Positions 12,230 through 23,230 of a DNA stretch of 64,000 nucleotides are shown one piece after another (the stretch's first letter is position 1; every line of letters begins with the position of its first letter). The stretch is taken from NCBI GenBank assembly GCA_023213395.1, contig CM041465.1, positions 49,111,741 to 49,175,740 of the forward strand, given 5' to 3'. The notes under the pieces were generated by a model that had not been told where the DNA came from, ran no database searches, and was given only the letters and a program-made list of their open reading frames with translations. The position numbers and the translations under genes were made by a program. Source of the DNA: Cycas panzhihuaensis. Taxonomy: Eukaryota; Cycadophyta.

Positions 12230-12380
12230 GCGTAAAACTTCTAAGGAACATCCCATTAATCCGCTTTCTCAAATTCGAGCCTCCGTGGTGGCTATCCTAT
12301 AGGCACCATTATCGAGATTCGATAATGACAAAAGGACCGACCCACCGGTTGGAATTTGGTCAAACCATGGAGATATTCGA
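12230..12380 (-). pseudogene. C-terminal tail of Tat integrase
   Basis: On the minus strand, in three consecutive frames joined by single-base shifts, the sequence reads WVGPFVIIES, LDNGAYRIATTEAR, LRKRINGMFLRSF. This is the SH3-like C-terminal segment of Ty3/gypsy integrase (W-x-GPF ... GAY-x-L ... N-x-x-x-L). The integrase catalytic core (DDE) and zinc finger are absent. The residue match with little substitution, against two frameshifts within 40 codons, is characteristic of this element. Confidence 0.65.
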
Positions 12381-12384
12381 GTCA

Positions 12385-12540
12385 TCCCGTGCTTTTCTAC
12401 CTCCATCTCGACGGCGGGCGTAAAGCTCGTGAAGGACGCAGCCTTCCGCGCATGGTGGGCGCCAGAAGGGTGGTGAGGTTATGAGTGACAATCGAGGAGT
12501 CGATTCCCTTCATGTCGATAATCCCACGAAAATGTCTCGA
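12385..12540 (-). pseudogene. N-terminal start of Tat reverse transcriptase, truncated
   Basis: On the minus strand, FSWDY, DMKGIDSSIVTHNL and EMEVEK reproduce the segment that precedes the RT fingers in Tat elements (YxDMxGID...V.H.L ... E.EVEKL). After VEKHG at about 12390 the sequence jumps directly to the integrase tail. An RT, first RNase H and integrase-core block must therefore have been deleted at this point. One or two frameshifts are also present. Confidence 0.6.
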
Positions 12541-13099
12541 AATTCACGGAATGTAAGGGAATATTCCCTAATCTCATCAGAGAGCATTCCGCCCCAACCC
12601 TAATGACCTTGCCGGGGCCAAGACTACGCCTTGAATTCCCCATGCACATGGCATTGCCCTCTTAAAAGAGAAGAGGGGCAAGATCAGCGGGCGGAGGAGG
12701 ACTAGGAGAGGGGATCGGATAGGCGAGCGTGGTTCCGATCGCAAGGATCTTCCTAGGACCGAGCTTGGTGACCGTAAGGCGATTAGGTGCAAGGCCCGCT
12801 AGGTGTTTCCAAATAGAGCTTCATCATCCTCGAAATAGTCCACCCATGGATGACCCTATTTCGAGTAGAAGAAGCGCTAGAAGGAAAGGAGCAACGGATC
12901 GGGCGATCATCGGATCGCTCAACTCTTTCATGGAACCAAGGAAAACCAGAAGAGGCTCCTCGAGAGGAGCGAAGGCAATTCCTCAAAACCATCACCGCGA
13001 GGGTAATGAAAAGAAGAACCGACGGCCAAGGTCAAGACGAGCGATGGTGTGTGACACGCACGAGGGGCTAGTCTCACCAACGAGAGAGGTTCCAAACGA

Positions 13100-13380
13100 G
13101 GGTCTAGAGCGAGACAGGTACGACCCATTGGCGCGAAGGAAAGAAATGGGTGGAGATAACCTCGTCTCCGTCAAGCGATTCATCATCGCTGAGCGAAGCA
13201 AGGTACCCATAACTCCCGACGCCAATAGGGGCAAAACATGCGAGACTAGGAAGGGAAGATGTGGGATCTTCTTCTGACGGATTGGGTATACCAATTGAAC
13301 AAGCCGAGGCGTGAGTGGGTGAACCTTGGTTTGCCGAATTGGTATAACGAGTTTGTTTGGAAAAAGGGATGCTCACGGAA
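13100..13380 (-). pseudogene. Tat pol segment between protease and RT
   Basis: The minus frame contains CFAPIGVGSYGYLASLSDDE. The same position in the AT-rich relative at about 59800 reads FTPIDIGSYDYLYVMNDLKS. This aligned pair shows that the two elements belong to one lineage and that this linker is coding. It carries no known catalytic motif. Confidence 0.6.
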
Positions 13381-13386
13381 CCACTC

Positions 13387-13760
13387 TCATTCGTCCGCCG
13401 TCATGGACGAATTTAAGCCGCCCCAAAGGGTCGAATACACGGCTCCCATTTGGTCGAGCCATGGGCGACCTAGAAGGAGGTTGTAATCCACGCCAACGCC
13501 GAGGACTACAACATCGGCAGGACGCTTTTGCCCCAAGGGTGAGCGGAATCGCGACAGATCCGAGAGGGGTCTTCTCGCCATCATACCCTTGGCATCGCCA
13601 GGAACGGTTCCATATGAGATACCAAGCTCTTGCATAACACGCAAGGGCATGGCATCGGTAAGAGCCGCTGTCGACAGCTTCTTCGTGAGGGTACACTCAG
13701 CGATCGATCGTGATGGTGAATGGGAAGTTCCACCGACGTTCCTGCTCACCGGGGGAGGAA
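13387..13760 (-). pseudogene. Tat aspartic protease, frameshifted
   Basis: The minus strand reads MPLRVMQELGISYGTV, then GYDGEKTPLGSVAIPLTLG, then after a shift VGVDYNLLLGRPWLDQMGAV. These match the retropepsin-like domain of Tat gag-pol (LGI ... G..GE...G.I.LP ... YN.LLGRPWL...GAV.STLH). The active-site DxG region lies just upstream (minus-strand sense) and is frame-disrupted. The protease would cut the Gag-Pol polyprotein. A close AT-rich copy is present at 59880-60400. Confidence 0.72.
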
Positions 13761-14319
13761 GATCCTTAGGATCAAGGAAATAGTGGGTCCGCCACCTGGG
13801 CGACGCCCAAAGCGTGACAGCACATCTCCCGATCCTAAAGCTTCCGTGAGGAGGGCCTGCTCGGACAACTCCTCAGAACGTCCATCAAGGACATTCCTGC
13901 AGTGACTGTATGGAGCTCGTCCACGACGGAGAAGGGTTTACCCTTCCCTGGTTGGTAAGTGCCCTTCGAAGTCGTAACGACCCGCGCATGTGAATAGCCT
14001 TGGGGAAAGAGGGATTTGAGGAAGGGTCTCCTAAGGATCGGAAGGAACTAAGAACCGGCAGCCCCGCCGCTTCCTTAGCGCTTGAGATCGCGTAGGGCGA
14101 AAGCCTGAGTTGCTTCAAGCAATCGAATCACCTTCTTCCCTATTCCGGTCGTGAAGGCGACGGAGTACGGCTAGGAGAACGAGAAGAGGAAGAAGAGTTT
14201 CGCGCCTTCCCTTTGTCGCGGAAGGGCGGGATCGTGTGATCTTCCTGCTACGGCCGTTCTTGGTTTGGGGTTGCGATCACGCTCCCCATGTTTAGGAACG
14301 GATCCTTGTGAACAAAGTT

Positions 14320-15210
14320 GGTTCAGATTAGGCCTCGAGGCCCGCTTTGGGAGAGGAATCGTCGAGGGGCATCCTTTGGATGCCGGGCCCTACAACGTGA
14401 ATCGTCATGGAAGCAATCCCCATGAATGGAACACCACTTCTTCTCAAGCGAGGGCCTGACCTTCTCGCTTGGGAGGATCGGGCGCTCCCATTCCCGGGAA
14501 GAGGAGCTGGGTAGTTTGTTGGACTTGTTTGTTTGAAGTAGGAGACGGCGACCTTGAAGCTTGAGCTCCTTCATCGACGCCGAACGAGCGATACCGAGGT
14601 GAGGGGATCTAAGGTCCTCTCGGTGGGATGAGAGGAAGACCGCCTACCGAGAAGGTTTAGCGCCTTTGGTAGGGGGGTGCCTCACTGCCAGTGAGGGCTT
14701 AAGAGGTTTCGAGACCATTGGATCTCAATAGCCTCCAACGCCAAGCACTTGGCGATCATGGAATCACACGTGGTCGCCCCCATCTCGAGGACTTCCACGT
14801 GGACTTCGGACGGCGTGCATTGACAACAGTCCCGCTCAGCCTCGGGCAAAGTCGCCTTGGTGGAGTGAAGCGGATCGTGGAATCGCCGCACAAAGTCACG
14901 ATTCATCTCATCGTGACCTTGTTTGAGCGAGAGAAGGATTTCATCCCGCCTCGAATGGGCGAGCTACATCAAAATAATTGATGAACTCGCCCACCAATTC
15001 TTGGAATGAATAGATCGAGTGGTGGAGACGATAAAACCATTGAAGGGCGTCACCCTGCAAGGATCGAGGAAAGAGTTTCATCAAAATATGGTCGTAAGCC
15101 CAGTAATCGATGCATGCCATAGAGAAACTACGGACGTTCACGGGTCTTCTTGCGACGAAGTCCCATCGAATCTAGGAACTTCGTGGAGGATGAGGCGGCA
15201 AGTTGGTTCG
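14320..15210 (-). pseudogene. gag: Tat gag (capsid region and knuckle), frameshifted
   Basis: On the minus strand FDGTSSQEDP (about 15150) leads into MNVRSFSMACIDYWAYDHIL, then LMKLFPRSLQGDALQWFYRL and SFQELVGEFINYF, the classic retrotransposon gag capsid block of Ty3/gypsy (LF..SL.G.A..W...L....I.....F...F...F). A second block, DEMNRDFVRRFHD, lies at about 14870. A knuckle KKWCSIHGDCFHDDSRC sits near 14390-14445, the Tat-style C-x2-H ... HD...C motif. Several single-base frameshifts separate the blocks, yet few residues are substituted. Gag would form the particle and package RNA. Confidence 0.78.
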
Positions 15211-16510
15211 CAACGCCTCAACCGAGAGAGGGTTGACCTAAAGTCCACGAAGGGGCGCGCCCTTGCCTGAACCGTAGGATCAACGAACGTCGAAGTAGGT
15301 GGTGCGCAAGGAGCAGATGGGGGTAGGACACCCATCCCTCCTGAGAAACCACCCTCACGACAAGAGGCGTGGAAAAGGGCGCCTGAAGGAGTCTGATTCT
15401 GCGAAGGCACAACGGATGGAACCGCATTGGATGGCGGACAAGAGGGATGCGAATCGGTTACGCCCATACAGGCCACCCGTAGGTGGGGCCATTCCGTATG
15501 GGTGTAGCGGATCCACCCCATAAACAGGAAGACGGCTTCTACCCTGCCCCCAAGGTTGAGAAGTATACCCTGGGGGAACGTAGAAAGAAGCACCAACGCG
15601 CTGGGTTGGAGGATGCGTGGGAACGAATCCCACCTGACTGGCGGCTGGAAGGCTAGCAGGGCGACTAGGCCTCTAGGAGCGACATGTGCGATTAGGGACT
15701 GACATTAGTTGGATCGGGAACGGTATGCTAACCCCACCGAGGGACAGAACATGGCGAGAAGGCCCTAAGGCATTAGGGCCTTGATAAGGGATGGAAGGTG
15801 CCACACGTGCCCCACCGCAGAAACGAATGGGGCGAAGCGTAGGGCACGAAAGGGTTTGTTGTCACAGGAAAGACGGACGAGGATGAAGCGTGAGGGGGAA
15901 GAGTAGAGGAGGAAGAGGCCCCCCTGCGCCAGACACCCTCAAGCCATTCGGACGTGGTTGAGAGCATGCCGCACGGCCAAGATCCGCCAAGAGCCTCAAG
16001 CACGCCAACAGGAGGAGTCCCCACATACCCATAAGAGGTGATCGGACCTCGAACAAGGCATGTCCATCCAAGGTTCCTCATAAAATCGCCATCCGCGTGG
16101 CAATCCTCGGGAGGAACGGATCCTCTACCGTGGGTAGAAGGATGGGGAGCACAAGAAAGGTGTTGATCGACGGTAGTAAAGGAGTCGCCACCCTCTTGGG
16201 TGGACTCGAATGATGTAAGGAAGAGCTTGGGTTTCCAACCAAGCGTGGTAGGTCCAATCCAAGAGTACCCTTCCATAGTCGGACGGATCCGACGAGGCAA
16301 GAAGGTCAGTTTCGGGTCTTCTAACAAAGGGGGTAGACCGCATAACGACGGAGAAACGACGATGCAAGGTCGATCGACGATGTCGTGAAAAGAAAAGGAA
16401 TGGTATAACACGCGCTGGGGGGCCCAACGTGGAGGTCAAGACAGTATAGAAAGGATCACACAGAGTAGCGAAACCAACCAAGAGAGCGAGACTAGCTCCC
16501 CATCGGGCCC
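15211..16510 (-). other. Tat element 5' leader and gag N-terminal region
   Basis: Between the 5' LTR and the recognisable gag block lie proline- and serine-rich open frames on the minus strand (15138-15633 and 15773-16481). They may be the Gag N-terminal extension or an ORF before gag. I cannot assign a domain to them. Confidence 0.4.
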
Positions 16511-16526
16511 CCTAGTATGGTCGCCA
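16511..16526 (-). other. Primer-binding site of the Tat element
   Basis: Next to the 5' LTR (one base away) the minus strand reads TGGCGACCATACTAGG. It starts TGGCG, as do primer-binding sites of many Tat-type elements. The exact tRNA cannot be fixed by eye. Confidence 0.6.
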
Positions 16527-16527
16527 G

Positions 16528-19074
16528 TGGACGCTACACGGGATAACCATCACCGACCGATAGCGCGGGAGAGATGGTGACGAAACCAGAGGAAGTGGAA
16601 CCTACAAGGCAAGCAACTACACGCAGAGCGCCTGCGCGCCGAGCGAGTTCGGATCCGCAATGGAGTATGGCTACTCGGGTGACCCTTCACCGCCTGAGCG
16701 AAGGGCGAAGATACGTGAGGACGAACCCGGGTTGACCTGGGAGTAGGCCCCTCCCACCCTTGGGTGGCCAGAAGGGAGAGAGAAAGAACCTAACAAGAAT
16801 AGGCCAAGAACAATCCTATGCAATCTAACCGGGTATACGAGCGGCGGGAAGCAAGGCGCTCATTAAGGAAGAGGGAGGAAGGGAAAGAGAGAAGAAGACA
16901 TCACCAACCTTTCCTACGAATAACAAAAGTACATGCAACAAGGCAAACAAATCGCAAACCAAAACGAAAAAGGCAATTTTCCTTTTAATCTTCGATGTTC
17001 TAATTACTAGGAAAAGAATAAAAGAAGGAAAAAGACCAGGGTGCGAAGGGGAACAAAGCGTGCACCGGGCCAAGGCGTGAGAGATGGCGAGCCTTCCTGA
17101 GGAGCACCCAACCACTCGCAGCTGCACTGGGATGTGAAATGTAGCAAGTTTAAAAGGGCTTCCTTACCTTCCCGTGAAAAGTAAATGCGATATCAAGGAA
17201 GGAAAGAAACGCTAACTAGCAAATGAGATAGCATAAAATATGACACATGCAAGGGACGCCACGGTGGAAGGGGGCGACGGCAACGCTCTCCAAGGCCCCG
17301 AGGCACCAGAAGCAACAAAGGTCTCCTCTTGCCGAGGGAGAACACCTATATGCAACACAAAGATCTAGCAATATATGTCTAACAACATAAACGAGAGTCT
17401 AAATGTACATGCATCAATGTTAGTCCAATAAGGAAAATACCAAAGAAGAACGATCCATGAAAGGAAACAACAAGGTAAGCCTCGAGTGGCCTACCGCCCA
17501 AGAATGGTGCCCAAACCTCTCCCCAAGAGCCACGGGCAGAGGAGAAAGTCAAGACTCAAGGTCGGAAAACTACCGCAAGAAGGGGCAAGAAAGACCCAAA
17601 GACACCCACGGGAACCGGATGCTACGGGAGCAAACCGCAACCGGGAGCAAAGGTGGAGCAAGAACCCGCTGGGGCCTATGGATGGCACCCAAACTGAATA
17701 AAGGGTCCCAAATCACCGCAACTTGTGATACTGGGTTTGGGCAACCAAGGGAGCCTTCGAACCCTTGTTTGCAAGCCAAGAGTAGCACGGGCGAGAGGGA
17801 GGCTTGAGGGCTTTGAGCCGCTTAGGAGCGCGCAGTGGTGCGACTCCACCCACCTCCTCCAAAGCCTATGCAACCCTCAACGCCACGCTTTGACAAAGAA
17901 ACGCAGTAAGAAGCAGAGGGAGAGTGGTACATGTTAGCCCTCAAGAGGGAGGAAAACCAACTCTCAAGCAACAAATGAAAACAAATAAGCTGAAGTGTAA
18001 ATATCACCAAAAATAAATACAAAGTGAAGAGTACCTGGAAAGGGAGGCAAGGGATTTGCCTCAGCCAAAAGACAGCGAAGAAGGGCTGGAACAAACATTT
18101 CAGACTGAATAGAGCGGTGCTAGGGGCCCCGCTATGGAGGTGGAACGGAAACACCTGCAAACGGGGAACTCGTGGACTGCCTGGGTAGAAAACAGCTGGA
18201 AACCGCTTCAAAGGAGCCCTCTCCAAGGCGCTGAGGGCCGAGAATGTCTCACCAAGCCAAAGGAGAGTCAAGGTCAGATGAAGAGTGCAGTCCAGCTTGC
18301 AAAGCAACAAATGCCAGAAGAGAGCAGAGCAGGAGAGTGTTCCTCTTGAGAGTAAATCCAAAAGTGAGTAAAAAAGATCCAAAGAGAGACTCAAAACGAG
18401 CCAAAAGATGTTTAAGTACTAAAGCAAAACCCTAAAGTACGCGAATAGGGCACTACCGAGGGAGAAAAGGCGAACCACGTGGGCGCTTCGCAATAAATGC
18501 GAAATTACCATGGATTTTAAAAACAAACAGAGATCAGTATCACGGAACTTTAGCGATGCTGAATATTCCAGTGATCTGAAAATTCCGGCAGATCACAAGA
18601 TCACTGGCAGATCACAAGATTACGGTGGTATGCACCTTGAGACACAAATGGGGCCCGCCAACCGGTCCAGTGGGGCAAACTACGAAAAGGCTAAAGGACA
18701 ACTAAAACACCCACCCGGAGCAAACAAGCCAAGAAACGGCCCACGGAGCGTAAATAGGCCCCAAATGAGGTGGCAAGCTAACCAAGCGACGATGAGACAT
18801 CACACGGGTGGAGGTGGCGCAAACCCGGTGGATCCAGGAGAGAGGAGGGCGATGCGAAGTAATACGGTCACCAAGGTGCCACACTCGCTAAGAGTGTGCC
18901 CTCGCTATAGTCGCCATAGGCTAAACATAGGTGTGACGACGACCGTGCCGCCCATTAAAGTCATACGCATGCAAATATGTAAGCAAACAATCAGTAAATA
19001 AAAGTGATGATAATGCTAGAGACATACCTGCACTTACCGAGTTTGATTCAGATCCATTCCCTAAGCCGGAAATG
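16528..19074 (-). repeat. 5' LTR of the Tat element (about 2.55 kb)
   Basis: Partner of 8220-10771. Its right end reads CCGGAAATG where the left copy has CGGAAACA, so the terminal dinucleotide has changed. TSD TAAAG follows. The orientation (this copy is the 5' LTR) follows from gag lying beside it and from the primer-binding site at 16511-16526. Confidence 0.88.
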
Positions 19075-19079
19075 TAAAG

Positions 19080-19530
19080 TAGTCAAAAAGATTTTACATT
19101 ATCTTAAAGGTATAACTTTTTTTAGTTTAACTTATAAATAATCCAATGATCATCTTGAACTAACTGGTTATATAGATTCCAATTGGGCATGTGACACTAA
19201 TAAAAGAAAATCTACAATCAGGTATATCTTTTCTTTAAACTCTTCTCCAACAACCTGGTCAAGCAAAAAGATCTAATCACCATCATTTTCTACAACTAAA
19301 GTTGAATATAGAGCTCTTATTGAAGTAAGCAAAGGACTATCATAAATATAATCTTTATTAAAAGAACTTAATTTTTCTTTAGAATTTTCTATAAAATTAT
19401 ATGTTAATAATCAATGTGTTATCTCCATTACTATTAATCCTATTACTCACTCCAAAACAAAGCACTTCAAACTACATCAATACTTTATTTAGAATCTAGT
19501 AAATGATGGAACTATTAACTTGTTATGAGG
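19080..19530 (+). pseudogene. Copia A: last part of RT and RNase H
   Basis: Resumes copia A exactly where it stopped at 8219. The translation runs VVKKILHYLKG, ELTGYIDSNWACD, STTKVEYRALIEVSKG, then VNNQCVISITINPITHSKTKHF, broken by stops. The copia RNase H landmarks are present: DSNWA (usual DADWA), EYRAL (glutamate) and the NQCV aspartate position (now Asn). It is interrupted at 19530 by TRG1. Confidence 0.8.
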
Positions 19531-19535
19531 TCCTA

Positions 19536-19984
19536 TGAAGGAATATAATATTTGCAGAACTATGCTCTGATACCAAATGAAGGAATATATACTAGCAGGA
19601 GAATATGGCAGAACATATATCAAATAACCATAAACCAATATTGCATCAATGTATCAATGTATCACAATCACAATAGCATAAACATATGAAAGCCTTGTTA
19701 TTCAATCCATTGTAGTAGAAATGAGCATTACAAATCTCTCAAAGGTAGGCGGTATTTAAAAACACTAGGGTTGTACACCCCACATTATAAATAGTTTTGG
19801 GGGAGGAGGGAAACTCCTCAACCCCTGAATTTAAAATAATAATAAAATAATATTCACTTAACTCAAATGAAACTAACTCAACTTACCTTAGCTTACCTTG
19901 ACATGTTGAGCATCACATGTCTAAATTGAGGTGCACAATCCTAGTAGGTAAGAGGGAGTTGAGTGATGACATTACACTCCAACA
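19536..19984 (-). repeat. TRG1 3' LTR (449 bp)
   Basis: Starts TGAAGGAATA and ends CTCCAACA on the plus strand. The first 42 bp (19536-19577) are an extra unit that contains a primer-binding-site complement (19564-19575) and repeats the LTR terminus TGAAGGAATATA. A short inverted repeat, GAGGAG-GGAAA-CTCCTC, lies at 19803-19819. Confidence 0.92.
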
Positions 19985-20012
19985 TTCTCCTCCTTAATGT
20001 CAACACGAACAC

Positions 20013-20204
20013 TTATATCTTTTCCTTGAACTTATGGAACTGGTACTTGAAAAAAACTTTGAAATTTTTATCTTGATCTTTATCAACTCTTCTCACCCTT
20101 ATAGTCACATATGTCTCTTTATCATGGAATGATGTAGAAAAACTATATGTAGATGAAACTTGATGCAAATGTAGATGAATAAATTGTAATTTTGACTTTG
20201 TCAA
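20013..20204 (-). CDS. Small ORF beside the TRG1 polypurine tract, shared with TRG3
   Basis: A 63-codon frame lies between the gag ORF and the 3' LTR. Its first codon is TTG, so the true start is uncertain and the frame may be entered by splicing or frameshifting. Its C-terminus FKVFFKYQFHKFKEK matches the end of a frame in the same position in TRG3 (34907-35116: FKVFLKYIYHKFKEK). The match between otherwise diverged elements suggests real coding. Basic and aromatic composition; no known domain. It could be the distal end of Gag in another frame. Confidence 0.4.
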   Translation of the reverse strand: MTKSKLQFIHLHLHQVSSTYSFSTSFHDKETYVTIRVRRVDKDQDKNFKVFFKYQFHKFKEKI

Positions 20205-20253
20205 CCTGGAACATTAAGAAGGCTTTGAACTTAAACTTTGTAATCTTTATGCT

Positions 20254-20742
20254 TTAAACAATCATTATATCATCGTGTTCATTCTTTGTCATATCATCAG
20301 ATTCATTCTTCGTTATGTCATAAGATTCATCTTCATGCTCCCCCTCAAATGGAGGATCAAATCTTTGTGCAATAAGGTGGTCCTGCATTTGATCTGAATC
20401 CTCATGGTTGTTGTCGTCATGATCTATCTATTCTGTTACCTGTCTCACATGCTCATCAAAAATTTTATCAAATACATTGTGGGTATCTCCCCCATAAATG
20501 GAAATCAATAAATCCCAAATAGACTTAGATGTTGTTAATTCAGAAACCAATGAAAAAACATCATCAGTCATAGTGTAAAATAATAAACCTAAAACTTCAT
20601 TATCTTTTCTAAAATTTTCTTTAATGCTAAGGTCATATTCATGTTGTAAATACTTTAAAAGATCATGTTCAATAAAGTAAGTTTGCATGGTGTCATACCA
20701 TAGTGAAAAGTTATGGCCATAAAAAATAGGGAATTGTGCCAT
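20254..20742 (-). pseudogene. gag: TRG1 gag-like ORF (about 162 codons, one stop)
   Basis: Starts at ATG (20740-20742). The N-terminal block FPIFYGHNFSLWYDTMQTYF is the gag start typical of plant copia elements (F.G.NF..W...M). A helical capsid part follows, with RKDNEVLGLLFYTMTDDVF and LTTSKSIWDLLISIYGG, closely paralleling TRG3. A TAG at about 20428 sits where Gln is expected; reading on gives a very acidic tail (HEDSD, GEHEDES) to a TAA at 20254-20256. There is no CCHC zinc knuckle. Gag presumably assembles or recruits RNA into particles made with another element's pol; that role is inference from non-autonomous gag elements. Confidence 0.72.
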
Positions 20743-22259
20743 TTTGAAAGCAATGTAATTAATAAGAAAATAATGATGTGTTTGAAAGCAAACTTAAAAA
20801 ATCTTTTTCACTTATGCAAAACTTGAAATAAACTTTTGAGAATGAAATATAAAGAGTTTTCAAAAAAACCAATTTCTCAAATGGGTAAATGTAAATCTTC
20901 AATGTAAGAAAAACTTTTCCTTTTTATATAAAAATAATTTTTCTTTGAGAAAGATATATATTGCCTTATAAATAATTTTTGGTTCAAAACAACTTAAAAT
21001 GCTTGTAAAAAGATCAAGTAGAAATCTTGAGTAAACAATGAGATATAAACTAAAATTTTCTTAAAAATTTTGAAGAAAATGCAAGCTTATTAGGATGTAC
21101 TTATATGCTCAAATTTAACAGCTTGAAAACTATACTGAATAATGTCAGAATAAATTAAAATTCTACCAATATGTAGATTAATAAGGTGTGAATCCAATGA
21201 AACTAATAGTTTTGAAAATGGGTACCAATAAATCATGATTTGAATGATGCAAAGGCATAGACCTCCTTATAGGGCCTAACAGGAGTAGGGTAGTCAAAAT
21301 TGCATAAAACTACTAATTAACTTTTAGAAAATGTTGAAAAAAGGATCAAATATTGTTTATGAAATTGTTTAATGTACTTTTAATTGAAAATTTTGAAAAA
21401 TATATTAAAAAAGCTGTAAAAATAGCAGATTTGAGGTAAGAAGGTACCCCAATTTTGACTGATTTGAAATTCAGAAAGATAATGTCAAAATATATTAAAA
21501 AATATACCAAAATGAAGAGAAATGAGTCAACTTCCCAACGAAGCTGACGGAATTGAAATCTAATATAAAATGAAAAAGTTATAGTGAAAAAAGTAATAGG
21601 TGTCTTTATGGAGAATGTTAGGGAACAGGCTAAAAATAACTAAATTTGTAATTTCAGCGATTAAAATACTAATGAAGATGAACTCAAAAAATTGAAGTAG
21701 GAAGTGGGTATTGAAGTCTATAGAACGTAGATCGCTATAGGAAAAATTTAGGCAAAAGATAATGTACCAGTAATAAATTATAGCCAGTTCTAAAAATGAT
21801 TTGTTAACAGTGTGAAAAATGCTGAAATTTTGAAAGTCTGACGTTTAAATGGTCAAAACAGGGTCAAATTGGCACCAAATTGGTCATATGACTAGTCAAA
21901 ACTAGTGTACAGAAAATTTTTGATCTATTGGAATAGGTTTTGTCTGAAACCGATAAGCAACCGAGAAGTTATGGTAACAAAAGCACCAATAACTCTATGT
22001 AAAATTAAAAATTTTAAAAAAATAAAGGTTAAAAGATTAGATTATTAAAAATAACTTCTTAAAATATGGGCTTGAAGATGGACTGAGTCAGAATTGAACC
22101 TAAGATCAGTCAAGAAATAAACACCTCCAATGCCAAGAGGGTGAACTCGCTCGTCAAGTTTTAAAACAAAAAATTATGAAATAAGGCTAAAAAAAAAATG
22201 TAACCCAGATCTGAAAAATCATGCAATAAATTTTAATTTTTCAAATTATATATATATAA
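20743..22259. other. TRG1 leader, non-coding part
   Basis: AT-rich, no significant frame on either strand. It belongs to the interior of TRG1. Confidence 0.5.
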
Positions 22260-23130
22260 AACAATATGCAATAACGCGAATAACTGGATTTACAAAAACC
22301 TGAACGTTGATATGTATAATAATAATAGTAGTAACGATGTCAGCTGAAATTGAGTCCGAAGCCGAGTACAATAATGAGACGCCGATATATATAACAATAA
22401 CAGCAGTATAATAATGGGGCGAGACGCCGATAGCGAGTAAAATAACGGCAGAGGAAGCCTTAATGAATGGCACAGGCTGATAACGGAATGGGATATGCAC
22501 GGGCAGATATTATTAAAGCCGGGAGCGCACCGAGTGTACTGATTACGAGCCCTAGGCAGGAGACGACGCACGCGTATTATTAAAGCCAACGAGCCTGAGG
22601 GCGGGATGAAAGACGAATATATAAGATGCAAGTAGCCACGCCGATTAAGAGCAGCTAATTAAATGAGACAGGACGGCGATTGCCAATTAGGACCGACAAT
22701 GAAGTGTCGACAGCGCACTAATTAGGACCAGCAATGAAGCGTTGAGCCAATATTAAAGGCAGCGTAAGACGCCAATAACGAAATTATAAGATATGCAGCC
22801 GTAGCAAACACGAAGACCGAGACTCAGTTACACAGGCCGAGACGCACGGAGGCATAGGACTTATTGCCAACAATCTATACTTAGCTACGCGAAGCCGACT
22901 TCGAGTACAATAATGCCGAACGTAAATACAAATAAATGTGATGAAGAACGCGGATGGAACAAGGCAATGATTCCTTAGCTGCGCACACAGAGAGACGCAG
23001 ATGCAGCTATGTGCAAATAAAGATGGAGCGGCAGAGAGACGTGTAGATGCGCTACGAAACGGCTAATATAGAGAGACAGAGTGAGGGCTACCAAACCAAG
23101 ACCCCAGAGGTTAACAGAGCGAGGGGGCAG
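22260..23130. other. CpG-rich patch in the TRG1 leader
   Basis: About 870 bp with abrupt composition change. CG dinucleotides are frequent and short motifs recur (GACGCCGAT, GCCGAT, ACCAGCAATGAAGCG and ACCGACAATGAAGTG), while flanking DNA is nearly CpG-free. Frames 22246-22500 and 22290-22631 (minus) overlap each other and look like by-products. Its origin is unknown: captured sequence, old minisatellite or regulatory leader. Confidence 0.55.
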
Positions 23131-23230
23131 CACTCACCCATATAGAAGACGCTAGACGTCAGTTTCAGAGATTAACAGAGCGGAGGGACAACATTAAATG
23201 AAAAGAGAAAGAAGGGCAAGGAGCTCTTAT

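Larger units (their letters stand above)
8215..19079 (-). mobile_element. GC-rich Tat-type Ty3/gypsy element, internally deleted, with its TSD
   Basis: Two long direct repeats (8220-10771 and 16528-19074, about 2.55 kb each) flank a 5.76 kb interior. They start TGGACGCTAC and the left copy ends GGAAACA, so on the minus strand the LTRs run TG...CA. The flanking 5 bp are GAAAG (8215-8219) and TAAAG (19075-19079), a target duplication with one change. Removing the insertion restores the copia A reading frame. On the minus strand the interior carries gag with a Tat-type CxxH knuckle, aspartic protease, an RT start fused to an integrase tail, and an RNase H. The RT catalytic core and most of integrase are missing, so the copy is non-autonomous. 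It is CpG-rich, in strong contrast to everything around it. Confidence 0.88.

Noticed and set aside
8220-19074. Bacterial or organelle contamination, suggested by the sudden GC-rich sequence
   Set aside because: It is bounded by LTRs and a target duplication, restores the copia frame when removed, and carries Tat-type gag, protease, integrase-tail and RNase H sequence.
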